A stretch of DNA of 25,137 nucleotides from Clostridiales bacterium (lineage in GTDB: Bacteria; Bacillota; Clostridia; Lachnospirales; Lachnospiraceae), in the NCBI GenBank assembly GCA_019416265.1, contig DXXQ01000132.1, forward strand, positions 1-25,137. Reading direction: 5' to 3'. A model generated the notes under the pieces. That model was not told where the DNA came from, searched no databases, and saw only the letters and a list, made by a program, of their open reading frames with translations. Both the position numbers and the translations under genes were made by a program. Of this stretch, positions 1 to 6,605 are shown piece by piece. The stretch's first letter is position 1; each line of letters starts with the position of its first letter.

Positions 1-6
1 GTTATA

Positions 7-70
7 ACCATTGCCGTTTCCAATGGTCCGGCAATGCAACTCTGTAACTGTGAAGGTAGTGGACAGTTAC
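7..70 (+). promoter_or_regulatory. Inverted repeats upstream of the HPr-like gene
   Basis: Three inverted repeats can be read directly. ACCATTG at 7-13 pairs with CAATGGT at 21-27. CATTGCCG at 9-16 can instead pair with CGGCAATG at 29-36, so these two stems exclude each other. GTAACTGT at 44-51 pairs with ACAGTTAC at 63-70 around an 11-base loop. None is followed by a T-tract, so these are not obvious terminators. They could be operators or 5' leader structures. I cannot place a promoter securely: TATATT around 80-86 is a possible -10, but it would leave almost no leader before the ribosome site at about 88-94. Confidence 0.3.
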
Positions 71-102
71 AAAACTTATTATATTACAGGGAGGTTCTCA
101 CA

Positions 103-339
103 ATGAAAACTTTAAAAATTTCACTCAACTCCATCGATAAAGTGAAAGCATTCGTTAACGAGATCAGCAAATTTGACTGCGACTTCGATTTAGTATCCGG
201 AAGATATGTGATCGACGCTAAATCCATCATGGGTATTTTCAGCCTTGACTTATCCAAACCGATCGATTTAAACATTCATGCTGACGGCGCTGCTCTTGAC
301 AACGTAATGGCAGTTATCGAGAAATACGTTACAGAATAA
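103..339 (+). CDS. HPr-family protein lacking the active-site histidine
   Basis: 78-residue protein with the fold signature of the PTS phosphocarrier HPr: the helix ending in SKFD (residues 22-25), the conserved KSIMGIFSL block (40-48) that carries the regulatory serine of HPr (Ser41 here, Ser46 in classical HPr), and the C-terminal IHADG strand (58-62). In real HPr the N-terminal loop holds the phosphorylated His15 in an H-A-R-P context. Here that loop reads LNSIDKVK, and the only histidine in the protein is His59. It therefore cannot act as an ordinary phosphoryl carrier. It could be a Crh-like regulator, which keeps the serine site but loses His15. Start: ATG at 103 with GGGAGG about 8 bases upstream; an earlier in-frame ATG at 34 has no ribosome site. 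It is the only plus-strand gene and converges on thiI. Confidence 0.85.
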   Translation: MKTLKISLNSIDKVKAFVNEISKFDCDFDLVSGRYVIDAKSIMGIFSLDLSKPIDLNIHADGAALDNVMAVIEKYVTE

Positions 340-353
340 TTTTTGCAAGTGCT

Positions 354-382
354 GAGGAACTGAGATTCAGTTCCTCTTTTTT
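354..382 (+). terminator. Intrinsic terminator of the HPr-like gene
   Basis: A perfect 10-bp stem, GAGGAACTGA at 354-363 with TCAGTTCCTC at 367-376, a 3-base loop, and a run of six T from 377. It lies 15 bases after the stop codon of the HPr-like gene. The U-tract is on the plus strand only. Confidence 0.9.
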
Positions 383-386
383 CTTT

Positions 387-420
387 GCAGGAAGACCTAA
401 AAGCTCTTCCTGCTTTTTTT
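387..420 (+). terminator. Second tandem hairpin with T-tract
   Basis: GCAGGAAGA at 387-395 pairs with TCTTCCTGC at 405-413, followed by seven T at 414-420. It stands directly after the first terminator and immediately before the stop codon of the convergent thiI. On the minus strand the hairpin is preceded, not followed, by the T-complementary run, so as a thiI terminator it would lack a U-tract. It reads best as a back-up terminator for plus-strand transcription; a bidirectional role is possible. Confidence 0.65.
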
Positions 421-424
421 ATCT

Positions 425-1606
425 TTATTCCACTTCAATGATTTCCACGGTTTCCAGAGCTGTCTTCATCAGTTCCTCAATTTTCTCCGCCAGATTTTCC
501 TCGGATTTACGGATCACCTTCAGATTCGGCTTTGTAACCGGATGTTTTGCCACAAAGATGGTACAGCAGTCCTCGAAAGGCTGGATAGATGTCTCAAAGG
601 TGTCGATCTTCTTGGAAATCTCCACGATTTCCTGCTTGTCAAAGCCGATCACCGGACGGTAAACCGGAAGCTCGCAGACCTCGTTTGTGGCGTTAAGGCT
701 GTGGAGCGTCTGGCTTGCCACCTGTCCGATGCTCTCCCCTGTGATCAGTCCCAGGCATCCTGTCTTTTTGGCAAAATGCTCTGCAATGCGCATCATATAA
801 CGGCGCATAATGATCGTAAGCTCTTCATGAGGACACTGGTCATAAATATAGAGCTGGATATCTGTAAAGTTTACTACATGAAGGCGGATCGGTCCACTGT
901 ATTTTGCTACCAGTCTGGCAAGGTCAACCACCTTCTGTTTTGCGCGTTCGCTGGTATACGGCGGAGCATGGAAGTAAACTGCGTCAATCTTTACGCCTCG
1001 TTTGGCGATCATGTACCCGGCTACCGGACTGTCAATTCCTCCGGAAAGAAGAAGCATGGCTTTTCCGCTTGTGCCGATGGGCATTCCTCCGGCTCCCCTG
1101 ATCGTCTCGGAATATACATAAATCTTATCGCGGATTTCCACGGAAAGGGTCAGCTCCGGCGTGTGGACATCCACATGAGCCTTCGGGAATTCTTTCAGAA
1201 TACAGCCTCCAAGATCTGCGCTGACCTCCATGGACGGAATCGGATAATTCTTTTTTGCACGGCGGGTAAATACCTTAAAGCTGCCGCTGAAGTCCGGATG
1301 GCGGTTCTTCATAAATTCCACTACGTCTTTGGACATCTGTTCAAATCCATTGTCCTCAAAAATTGCCACCGGACAGATTCCTACAATGCCGAATACTCTC
1401 TGAAGCGCTTCTACTGCTTCCTCGAAATCGTATGTTTCCGGACAGTATACATAAATACGGCCCTGGTCTTTTTTTACTTCAAATTCTCCCTCAATCTTGG
1501 AAAGAGCAATGCGGATCTGTTTTACAAGGGCGTCCTCAAAAAGATAACGGTTCTTGCCCTTAAGTGCGATCTCTGCATATTTTATCAAAAATGCATGAAA
1601 TGTCAT
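425..1606 (-). CDS. thiI: tRNA 4-thiouridine synthase ThiI, without rhodanese domain
   Basis: 393-residue ThiI. The family adenylates tRNA U8 and replaces the oxygen with sulfur, and in some bacteria also supplies sulfur for the thiamin thiazole ring. The order is an N-terminal ferredoxin-like plus THUMP region (about 1-165), then the PP-loop ATPase with SGGIDS at 188-193, then the C-terminal part with EDCCTIF at 345-351. One cysteine of that pair corresponds to the conserved catalytic-domain cysteine (Cys344 in E. coli). The protein ends about 40 residues later, so the C-terminal rhodanese domain of the roughly 480-residue enterobacterial enzyme is absent, as in Bacillus. GGAG lies about 7 bases before the ATG. 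The neighbouring upstream gene is a cysteine desulfurase, the expected direct persulfide donor. Last gene of the 5305-425 cluster. Confidence 0.96.
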   Translation of the reverse strand: MTFHAFLIKYAEIALKGKNRYLFEDALVKQIRIALSKIEGEFEVKKDQGRIYVYCPETYDFEEAVEALQRVFGIVGICPVAIFEDNGFEQMSKDVVEFMKNRHPDFSGSFKVFTRRAKKNYPIPSMEVSADLGGCILKEFPKAHVDVHTPELTLSVEIRDKIYVYSETIRGAGGMPIGTSGKAMLLLSGGIDSPVAGYMIAKRGVKIDAVYFHAPPYTSERAKQKVVDLARLVAKYSGPIRLHVVNFTDIQLYIYDQCPHEELTIIMRRYMMRIAEHFAKKTGCLGLITGESIGQVASQTLHSLNATNEVCELPVYRPVIGFDKQEIVEISKKIDTFETSIQPFEDCCTIFVAKHPVTKPNLKVIRKSEENLAEKIEELMKTALETVEIIEVE

Positions 1607-1690
1607 TTTTTTCTCCTTTTTTATGAAATTGTGATTTATTTCTCCGTAAGCCTGATTTTTCTCCCTTGCCCAAAGGGGAGTTGGAAAAAG

Positions 1691-2845
1691 TTATCTGCGG
1701 GAATAACGGCGCAGAAGGGGTACCACCTCTTTTAATACTTCAAGACAGTAATCTGCCTCCTCAAAGGTATTCTCTTCTGAAAAGCTGATTCGCACCGTAC
1801 ATTCGATCTGAGAAGCGGGCATCCCCATTGCCGTCAATGTGGCGCTTGCTTTTCTCTTATGGCTGGAGCAGGCGCTTCCTGCGGACACATAGATTCCCTT
1901 CTCCTCTAATGTGTGGAGCAGCACCTCGCTGCGGGTTCCCATAAAGCTTACGCTTAAAATCTGCGGAGCTCCCTCCCTGAGAGGCATTCCGTTGATTTTC
2001 ACATCCTCCAGCTCAGCAAGGCCTGACGCCATTTTTTCTTTTAACTGATAAAGATGCTCCGTCTTTTCCTCAAAATCTGTATAAATCGTTTCTGCAGCAA
2101 CACCAAGTCCAGCGATTCCCGGTACGTTGTCTGTTCCTGAGCGCATGCCGTTCTGCTGCCCTCCCCCCAGGATCATGGGCTGTACCTTCGCCCTACTGCT
2201 GATGTAAAGGAAGCCCACTCCTTTCGGTCCGTGAATCTTATGACCGCTTACAGAGAGAAGATCGATTCCCATTTTTTTCGGATAGATCCGAAACTTTCCA
2301 AATGCCTGAATAGCGTCCACATGATACAGAGCCTTCGGACTTTTTTCATGGACAAGGGCTGCAATCTTCTCCACAGGCATTACAGAGCCCACCTCATTAT
2401 TTACATACATGGTGGAAACAAGAATCGTATCCTCCCGAAGGGCTGCCTCAAGAGCATCCAGTCTGACTACTCCCTGCTCATCCACCGGCAGGATCGTCAC
2501 CTCAAAGCCCTGCTCCTTTAAAAATTCCACAGGACGGGCCACTGCCGCATGCTCCACCGCTGTTGTGATAATATGATTCCCCGCTCTTTTATTTGCCATG
2601 GTGCCGCCGATCAACGCCAGATTATTGGATTCTGTTCCTCCTGAGGTAAACAGAATTTCTTTTTCTGTTACTTTCAGGATACGCGCAATCCGGGAAGCTG
2701 CAGCTTTTACATACTGCTCTGCCTCCACGCCCTTTGTATGCATAGCTGATGGATTCCCATAATCCTCCAGCATGGTTTTCACCACAATGTCCTTCACTTC
2801 CCCGTAACACCGGGTTGTGGCTGAATTATCAAAATATACTTCCAT
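1691..2845 (-). CDS. NifS/IscS-type cysteine desulfurase
   Basis: 384-residue PLP enzyme that converts cysteine to alanine and holds the sulfur as a persulfide. Visible residues: His99 in VEHA over the cofactor ring, Asp177 and Gln180 in VDAIQ, the PLP lysine Lys203 in SGHKIHGPKG, and the active-site cysteine Cys326 in SAGSACSS. The N-terminal YFDNSATT is typical. It precedes thiI by 84 bases on the same strand, the arrangement known for the Bacillus NifZ-ThiI pair, so the main acceptor is probably ThiI. No IscU-like scaffold gene is seen nearby, which fits a dedicated tRNA-thiolation desulfurase. The 84-base gap holds only a weak hairpin (CTCCC with GGGAG near 1662-1680) and the thiI ribosome site, and no convincing promoter. 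Confidence 0.95.
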   Translation of the reverse strand: MEVYFDNSATTRCYGEVKDIVVKTMLEDYGNPSAMHTKGVEAEQYVKAAASRIARILKVTEKEILFTSGGTESNNLALIGGTMANKRAGNHIITTAVEHAAVARPVEFLKEQGFEVTILPVDEQGVVRLDALEAALREDTILVSTMYVNNEVGSVMPVEKIAALVHEKSPKALYHVDAIQAFGKFRIYPKKMGIDLLSVSGHKIHGPKGVGFLYISSRAKVQPMILGGGQQNGMRSGTDNVPGIAGLGVAAETIYTDFEEKTEHLYQLKEKMASGLAELEDVKINGMPLREGAPQILSVSFMGTRSEVLLHTLEEKGIYVSAGSACSSHKRKASATLTAMGMPASQIECTVRISFSEENTFEEADYCLEVLKEVVPLLRRYSRR

Positions 2846-2897
2846 TCTTTTCTCCTGCTTTTCTTTTGCCCCGTTCCTTTTCTCTGAACTGTTTTCC

Positions 2898-3641
2898 TCA
2901 GTCTTTCTCCAGTTGGAACATCAGCACAGAAAGGATGGCAAGTCCTGCCGTCTCTGTGCGCAGAATGCGATGTCCCAGAGTAATGGCATGGGCGCCGCCG
3001 CTGATGGCAGCTTCCACCTCTGCCTCCTCAAAACCGCCCTCCGGGCCAATGAAGATTCCGATGGACTGTCCAGGTCTGATCCCCTTCAAAATCTCCTTTG
3101 TCTCTCCCATTCCTTTCGCCAGTTCATAGGGAACGAGACAAAGGTCAAGGTCTTTTGCAAAATCCAGGGCCTGTTTCCAGGTCATTACCTTATGAATCTC
3201 CGGAATCAGCATTCGTTTGGACTGCTTCGCCGCACTCTCTGAAATCTGCTGCCAGCGCTGTACCTTTTTTTCTGCTTTCTTAGCGTCCAGCCTGACAACA
3301 CAGCGCTTTGTCTCCACGGGGATCACTGCGTAAGCGCCAAGCTCCACCGCTTTTTGTATGATCAGCTCCATTTTGTCTGCCTTTGGCAGCCCCTGGAAAA
3401 GGTAAATACGGTTGGGAAGCTCGTAATCGGGCTCCTGAGCGTACAGAATGTGAAGAACCACCTCTGTATCCATCTCCTCGATCTGACAGTGATATTCCCT
3501 GTTTTTGCCGTCGCTGACCCATATCTCCTCTCCCACCTTCATGCGGAGAACGTTTTTGATATGATTAACGTCGCTTCCTGTGATGCGGATGCGGTGGTTT
3601 TCTTCCTCAATCTGATGAGGCTCTGCGAAAAAACGCTGCAT
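2898..3641 (-). CDS. rsmE: 16S rRNA (uracil1498-N3)-methyltransferase RsmE
   Basis: 247-residue SPOUT-class methyltransferase that makes m3U1498 on 16S rRNA in the 30S subunit, using SAM. The N-terminal PUA-like part (1-70) begins MQRFF and contains HIKNVLRMK. The C-terminal trefoil knot shows GPEGGF at 199-204 and LGHRILRTETA at 222-232, the family's SAM-binding loops. Start: ATG at 3641 with AGGA about 8 bases upstream inside the end of prmA. A reading extending to 3701 would overlap prmA heavily and has no ribosome site. The prmA stop and this start are 4 bases apart, so the two are translationally coupled, as in many Firmicutes. Confidence 0.95.
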   Translation of the reverse strand: MQRFFAEPHQIEEENHRIRITGSDVNHIKNVLRMKVGEEIWVSDGKNREYHCQIEEMDTEVVLHILYAQEPDYELPNRIYLFQGLPKADKMELIIQKAVELGAYAVIPVETKRCVVRLDAKKAEKKVQRWQQISESAAKQSKRMLIPEIHKVMTWKQALDFAKDLDLCLVPYELAKGMGETKEILKGIRPGQSIGIFIGPEGGFEEAEVEAAISGGAHAITLGHRILRTETAGLAILSVLMFQLEKD

Positions 3642-3645
3642 GTCG

Positions 3646-4599
3646 TCAGTCCTTTCTCGCTGTAACGGAAACCCACTCGCCCTGGTGTGTAACCTCCACA
3701 AGGGTCAGACCAGCTTCCTTCACAGCCTGCACAACTACCTCTTCCTTTACATCTAGGATTCCCGAAGTGATGTAGTACGCGCCTTTTTTCATCTGATTTA
3801 CAATAACCGGAGTCAGCGGTACAAGAACGTCTGCCAGAATGTTGGCAGCTACAATGTCGTATTTCTCATAGCCAACCTTATCCTGTACTTCTTTATCGTC
3901 TATGATGTTTCCGATCATCATATCAAACGCTTCATCCGGAATCTGATTTGCTTCTTTATTCTCTGCAACAGCCGGAACTGCGCAAGGGTCAAGATCTGTT
4001 CCCACCACATGCTTCGCGCCAAGCTTCAGGGATACGATACCCAGGATTCCGCTTCCTGTTCCCACATCGAGAAGCTCCGTGTCCGGGGTCACATATTTCT
4101 TCAGCTGGCGGATCACAAGCTGGGTTGTCTCATGCATACCTGTACCGAAGGCTGTGCCCGGGTCAATGTGGAGGATCATTTTGTCCTGATCCTCTTCCTT
4201 TACCTCTTCCCAGGATGGAACGATGAGAATGTCGTCAACATAGAACTGATGGAAGTATTCTTTCCAGTTGTTGATCCAGTCCTTGTCCTCTGTTTCGGAC
4301 TCTTCGATGGTTCCCTCTCCGATATCCATGAAGCTTTTCAGCTCCTCAAGGGCTGCCCGTACATTCTTGAGGATTTCTTCTTTGTCCGCATCCTCCTCCA
4401 GATAAAAGTTCAGGTAGGCAATTCCGTCGTCCTCCGGTCCTTCCGGCATAATGTCCACAAACATCTGCTCCTTATCTTCCTCAGTAAGAGGCTTTTTATC
4501 AAGGATCTCCGCGCCTTCCACGCCGACCTCGGCGAGGGTGCAGATCACAATGTCCTCTGCCTCTGTTGTTGTCTTAACAGTAAAACGGTTCCATTTCAT
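3646..4599 (-). CDS. prmA: Ribosomal protein L11 methyltransferase PrmA
   Basis: 317-residue SAM-dependent methyltransferase that methylates ribosomal protein L11. The N-terminal substrate-recognition domain (1-120) is followed by DPGTAFGTGMHETT (147-159), the class I SAM-binding loop LDVGTGSGILG (177-187), the acidic TDLDP (201-205) at the end of strand 2, and NILAD (253-257), the family's equivalent of the NPPY catalytic motif. Start: ATG at 4599, giving MKWNRF, with GGAG 12 bases upstream. A TTG at 4617 would add six residues but overlap the preceding gene. The PAP2 gene ends 4 bases before this start. Confidence 0.95.
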   Translation of the reverse strand: MKWNRFTVKTTTEAEDIVICTLAEVGVEGAEILDKKPLTEEDKEQMFVDIMPEGPEDDGIAYLNFYLEEDADKEEILKNVRAALEELKSFMDIGEGTIEESETEDKDWINNWKEYFHQFYVDDILIVPSWEEVKEEDQDKMILHIDPGTAFGTGMHETTQLVIRQLKKYVTPDTELLDVGTGSGILGIVSLKLGAKHVVGTDLDPCAVPAVAENKEANQIPDEAFDMMIGNIIDDKEVQDKVGYEKYDIVAANILADVLVPLTPVIVNQMKKGAYYITSGILDVKEEVVVQAVKEAGLTLVEVTHQGEWVSVTARKD

Positions 4600-4603
4600 A
4601 AAT

Positions 4604-5305
4604 TTAATTTTCTCCAATCTCTTTCTTTTTGTTTGTCAGGTTTTCAAAAAAATTACGGACAGGAAGGCTGCGCTCTTCCTTTTTGTAAAAATTCCATGCC
4701 AGCTCCACAAGAGCCACTCCTGCCACAGCATCTATGAAATAATGCTGCTTCAGAGTCTGGGTGGAAATGATGATCAGCACGGCAAATACCAGGGAAAATC
4801 TCTGGTACCATACCGGGATCTCCTCTGCCCCTTTCAGTCCTCTCCAGCAGAGCCAGCTTACATAACAGTGAATCGAGGGCAGAAGGTTTGACGGATGGGC
4901 GCCTCCGTCCCAGGCATACATCAGGTTCAGTACCACCTCGGACAGGGTGTTCCCGTCAACCTGAGGTCTTATATTCGTAGTCGGAATCAGCAGAAATACC
5001 ATAAAGCATGCCAGATGTACGGTCAGGTCTGTCGCAACAAAACGGTAAAAAATCTTCTTTCCTCTCTGTGCCGCCAGGATATAGTTTGCAGCCCAGAAAG
5101 GAAATGCCAGAAGATAAACCCAGATAAATTCCGGAATCAGCGGCACCGCCCTGTCAAAGCCTGTGGTGAAATCATAATGATATCTGGATGCTGTCAATGC
5201 GTCAGCCCCCCAGTAAACAACGCAGTTTACCGCCAGTATGGACAGAAGCGGCAGTATTGCCCATACGGGAAGATATTTTTTTTGTAAGTCTTTTATTTTC
5301 ATCAT
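4604..5305 (-). CDS. PAP2-superfamily membrane phosphatase/phosphotransferase
   Basis: 233-residue integral membrane protein with about six hydrophobic segments (near 13-31, 57-78, 88-107, 143-156, 170-182, 189-206). The PAP2 signature is present: RP at 113-114 as a reduced motif 1, PSIH at 143-146 as motif 2, and Ser181, His188 and Asp192 (S-x6-H-x3-D) as motif 3. Family members dephosphorylate or transfer headgroups on lipid phosphates such as phosphatidate, undecaprenyl pyrophosphate or inositol phospholipids. The length and the LPSIHCYVSW wording recall the inositol phosphorylceramide synthase-like branch; the substrate cannot be told from sequence. ATGATG begins at 5305; the second ATG (5302) is better spaced from AAAGG. 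It sits between dnaJ, which has its own terminator, and prmA. No clear promoter fits in the 23 bases between. Confidence 0.85.
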   Translation of the reverse strand: MMKIKDLQKKYLPVWAILPLLSILAVNCVVYWGADALTASRYHYDFTTGFDRAVPLIPEFIWVYLLAFPFWAANYILAAQRGKKIFYRFVATDLTVHLACFMVFLLIPTTNIRPQVDGNTLSEVVLNLMYAWDGGAHPSNLLPSIHCYVSWLCWRGLKGAEEIPVWYQRFSLVFAVLIIISTQTLKQHYFIDAVAGVALVELAWNFYKKEERSLPVRNFFENLTNKKKEIGEN

Positions 5306-5328
5306 AACCTTTAATATACAATACTACG

Positions 5329-5361
5329 AAAAAAAAGAAAAGAGGGAAATCCCTCTTTTCT
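5329..5361 (-). terminator. Intrinsic terminator of the hrcA-grpE-dnaK-dnaJ operon
   Basis: GAAAAGAGGGA at 5337-5347 pairs with TCCCTCTTTTC at 5350-5360. Read on the minus strand it is followed by eight U (A run at 5329-5336). It lies about 20 bases after the dnaJ stop codon and separates the heat-shock operon from the PAP2-prmA-rsmE cluster. Confidence 0.9.
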
Positions 5362-5380
5362 CTTATTTTATATCATGTTT

Positions 5381-6580
5381 CTACTCTTCAAATGTCTCTT
5401 TGAGTTTATCCATAAAGCTTTTTTTCTTCTTTTCAGGCTTTTCAGTCTTTTCTGATGAATCATTTTTTTCACTGGAAGGACGGTTTCCACAGGCTTCATC
5501 AAATTTACGCAGCGCTTCCTTTGCCTCTTCGTTCAGATTGGTCGGTACCTGTACCACAAGTGTTATGTAGTGGTCACCGCGAACGTTCTTATTGCGAAGA
5601 GACGGCACACCTTTGCCTTTCAGGCGGATTCTTGTATCTGTCTGGGTTCCGGGTTTCACCTGATATTCCACTTCTCCGTCTACTGTGCTGATTCGTACAG
5701 GACCGCCAAGAGCAGCCTGTGCATAAGTGATCGGAGCAGTAGAGAAAATATTCATATCCTGTCTCTGGAAAATCGGATGGCGGGCTACGTTTACCTCAAC
5801 CAGAAGATCTCCTCTCGGGCCTCCGTTTGTTCCGGGTTCGCCTTTTTCCCGGATCCGGATACTCTGTCCATTGTCAATACCTGCCGGTACAGATACCTGA
5901 ATCTTCTTTCTGGAAGATGTATAGCCTGTTCCGCGGCAGTCCGGACATTTATCCTTGATCACCTTACCTGTTCCGTGACATTCCGGACAGGTCTGGACAT
6001 TACGAACCATTCCAAACATGGACTGCTGTGTATAAACGATCTGTCCCTCACCATTACATTTCGGACAGGTCACCGGAGAGGTTCCCGGTTTCGCTCCTGT
6101 ACCGTGGCAGGACGTACATTCGTCCTTCAGCATGATTTCCAGTTCTTTTTCACAGCCAAAGACAGCTTCCTCGAATGTAATGTTCACACGGGCACGAAGG
6201 TTTGCACCCTTCATCGGGCCATTGTTGGCGCCGCGTCTGCTTCTTCCTCCGCCTCCGAATAAATCACCGAAGATATCACCGAAGATGTCACCCATGTCAG
6301 CACCACTGAAGTCAAAACCTCCAAATCCGCCGCCTGCTCCGCCTCCGCCGTTTTCGAAGGCAGCGTGTCCGAACTGGTCATACTGCTTTCTCTTTGCCGG
6401 ATCGCTAAGGATCGTATATGCTTCTGTAGCCTCTTTAAACTTCGCCTCAGCCTCCGTATCACCCGGATTTACATCCGGATGATACTTCTTAGCCAGCTTA
6501 CGGTATGCTTTTTTCAGCGTTGCGTCATCGGCGCCTTTGTCCACGCCTAAGACTTCATAATAATCTCTCTTGTCAGCCAT
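5381..6580 (-). CDS. dnaJ: Co-chaperone DnaJ (Hsp40)
   Basis: 399-residue class A Hsp40 that delivers unfolded clients to DnaK and stimulates its ATPase. J-domain 1-70 with HPD at 34-36. A Gly/Phe-rich linker follows (about 75-115) and contains a repeated DIFGD. Four CxxCxGxG zinc motifs begin at Cys155, Cys172, Cys198 and Cys212. The C-terminal beta-sandwich client-binding region runs to about 360. The last 35 residues form a charged Ser/Glu/Lys-rich tail ending KLKETFEE, an extension beyond the usual family end. AGGA lies about 10 bases before the ATG. It follows dnaK by 25 bases with no terminator between. Confidence 0.97.
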   Translation of the reverse strand: MADKRDYYEVLGVDKGADDATLKKAYRKLAKKYHPDVNPGDTEAEAKFKEATEAYTILSDPAKRKQYDQFGHAAFENGGGGAGGGFGGFDFSGADMGDIFGDIFGDLFGGGGRSRRGANNGPMKGANLRARVNITFEEAVFGCEKELEIMLKDECTSCHGTGAKPGTSPVTCPKCNGEGQIVYTQQSMFGMVRNVQTCPECHGTGKVIKDKCPDCRGTGYTSSRKKIQVSVPAGIDNGQSIRIREKGEPGTNGGPRGDLLVEVNVARHPIFQRQDMNIFSTAPITYAQAALGGPVRISTVDGEVEYQVKPGTQTDTRIRLKGKGVPSLRNKNVRGDHYITLVVQVPTNLNEEAKEALRKFDEACGNRPSSEKNDSSEKTEKPEKKKKSFMDKLKETFEE

Positions 6581-6605
6581 GATAATTTATTCCTATGCCT
6601 ATTTA

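Noticed and set aside
1607..1690. Possible riboswitch or T-box before thiI
   Set aside because: The gap is only 84 bases, with a weak 5-bp stem and no conserved riboswitch core or terminator that I could recognise.
542..1735. Long plus-strand open frame of 397 codons opposite thiI
   Set aside because: It is antisense to a clear ThiI, has no ribosome site, and its translation shows no family motif and is rich in Cys and His as expected for a shadow frame.
4009..4737. Plus-strand frame of 242 codons across prmA and the PAP2 gene
   Set aside because: It overlaps two well-supported minus-strand genes and has no start signal or recognisable domain.
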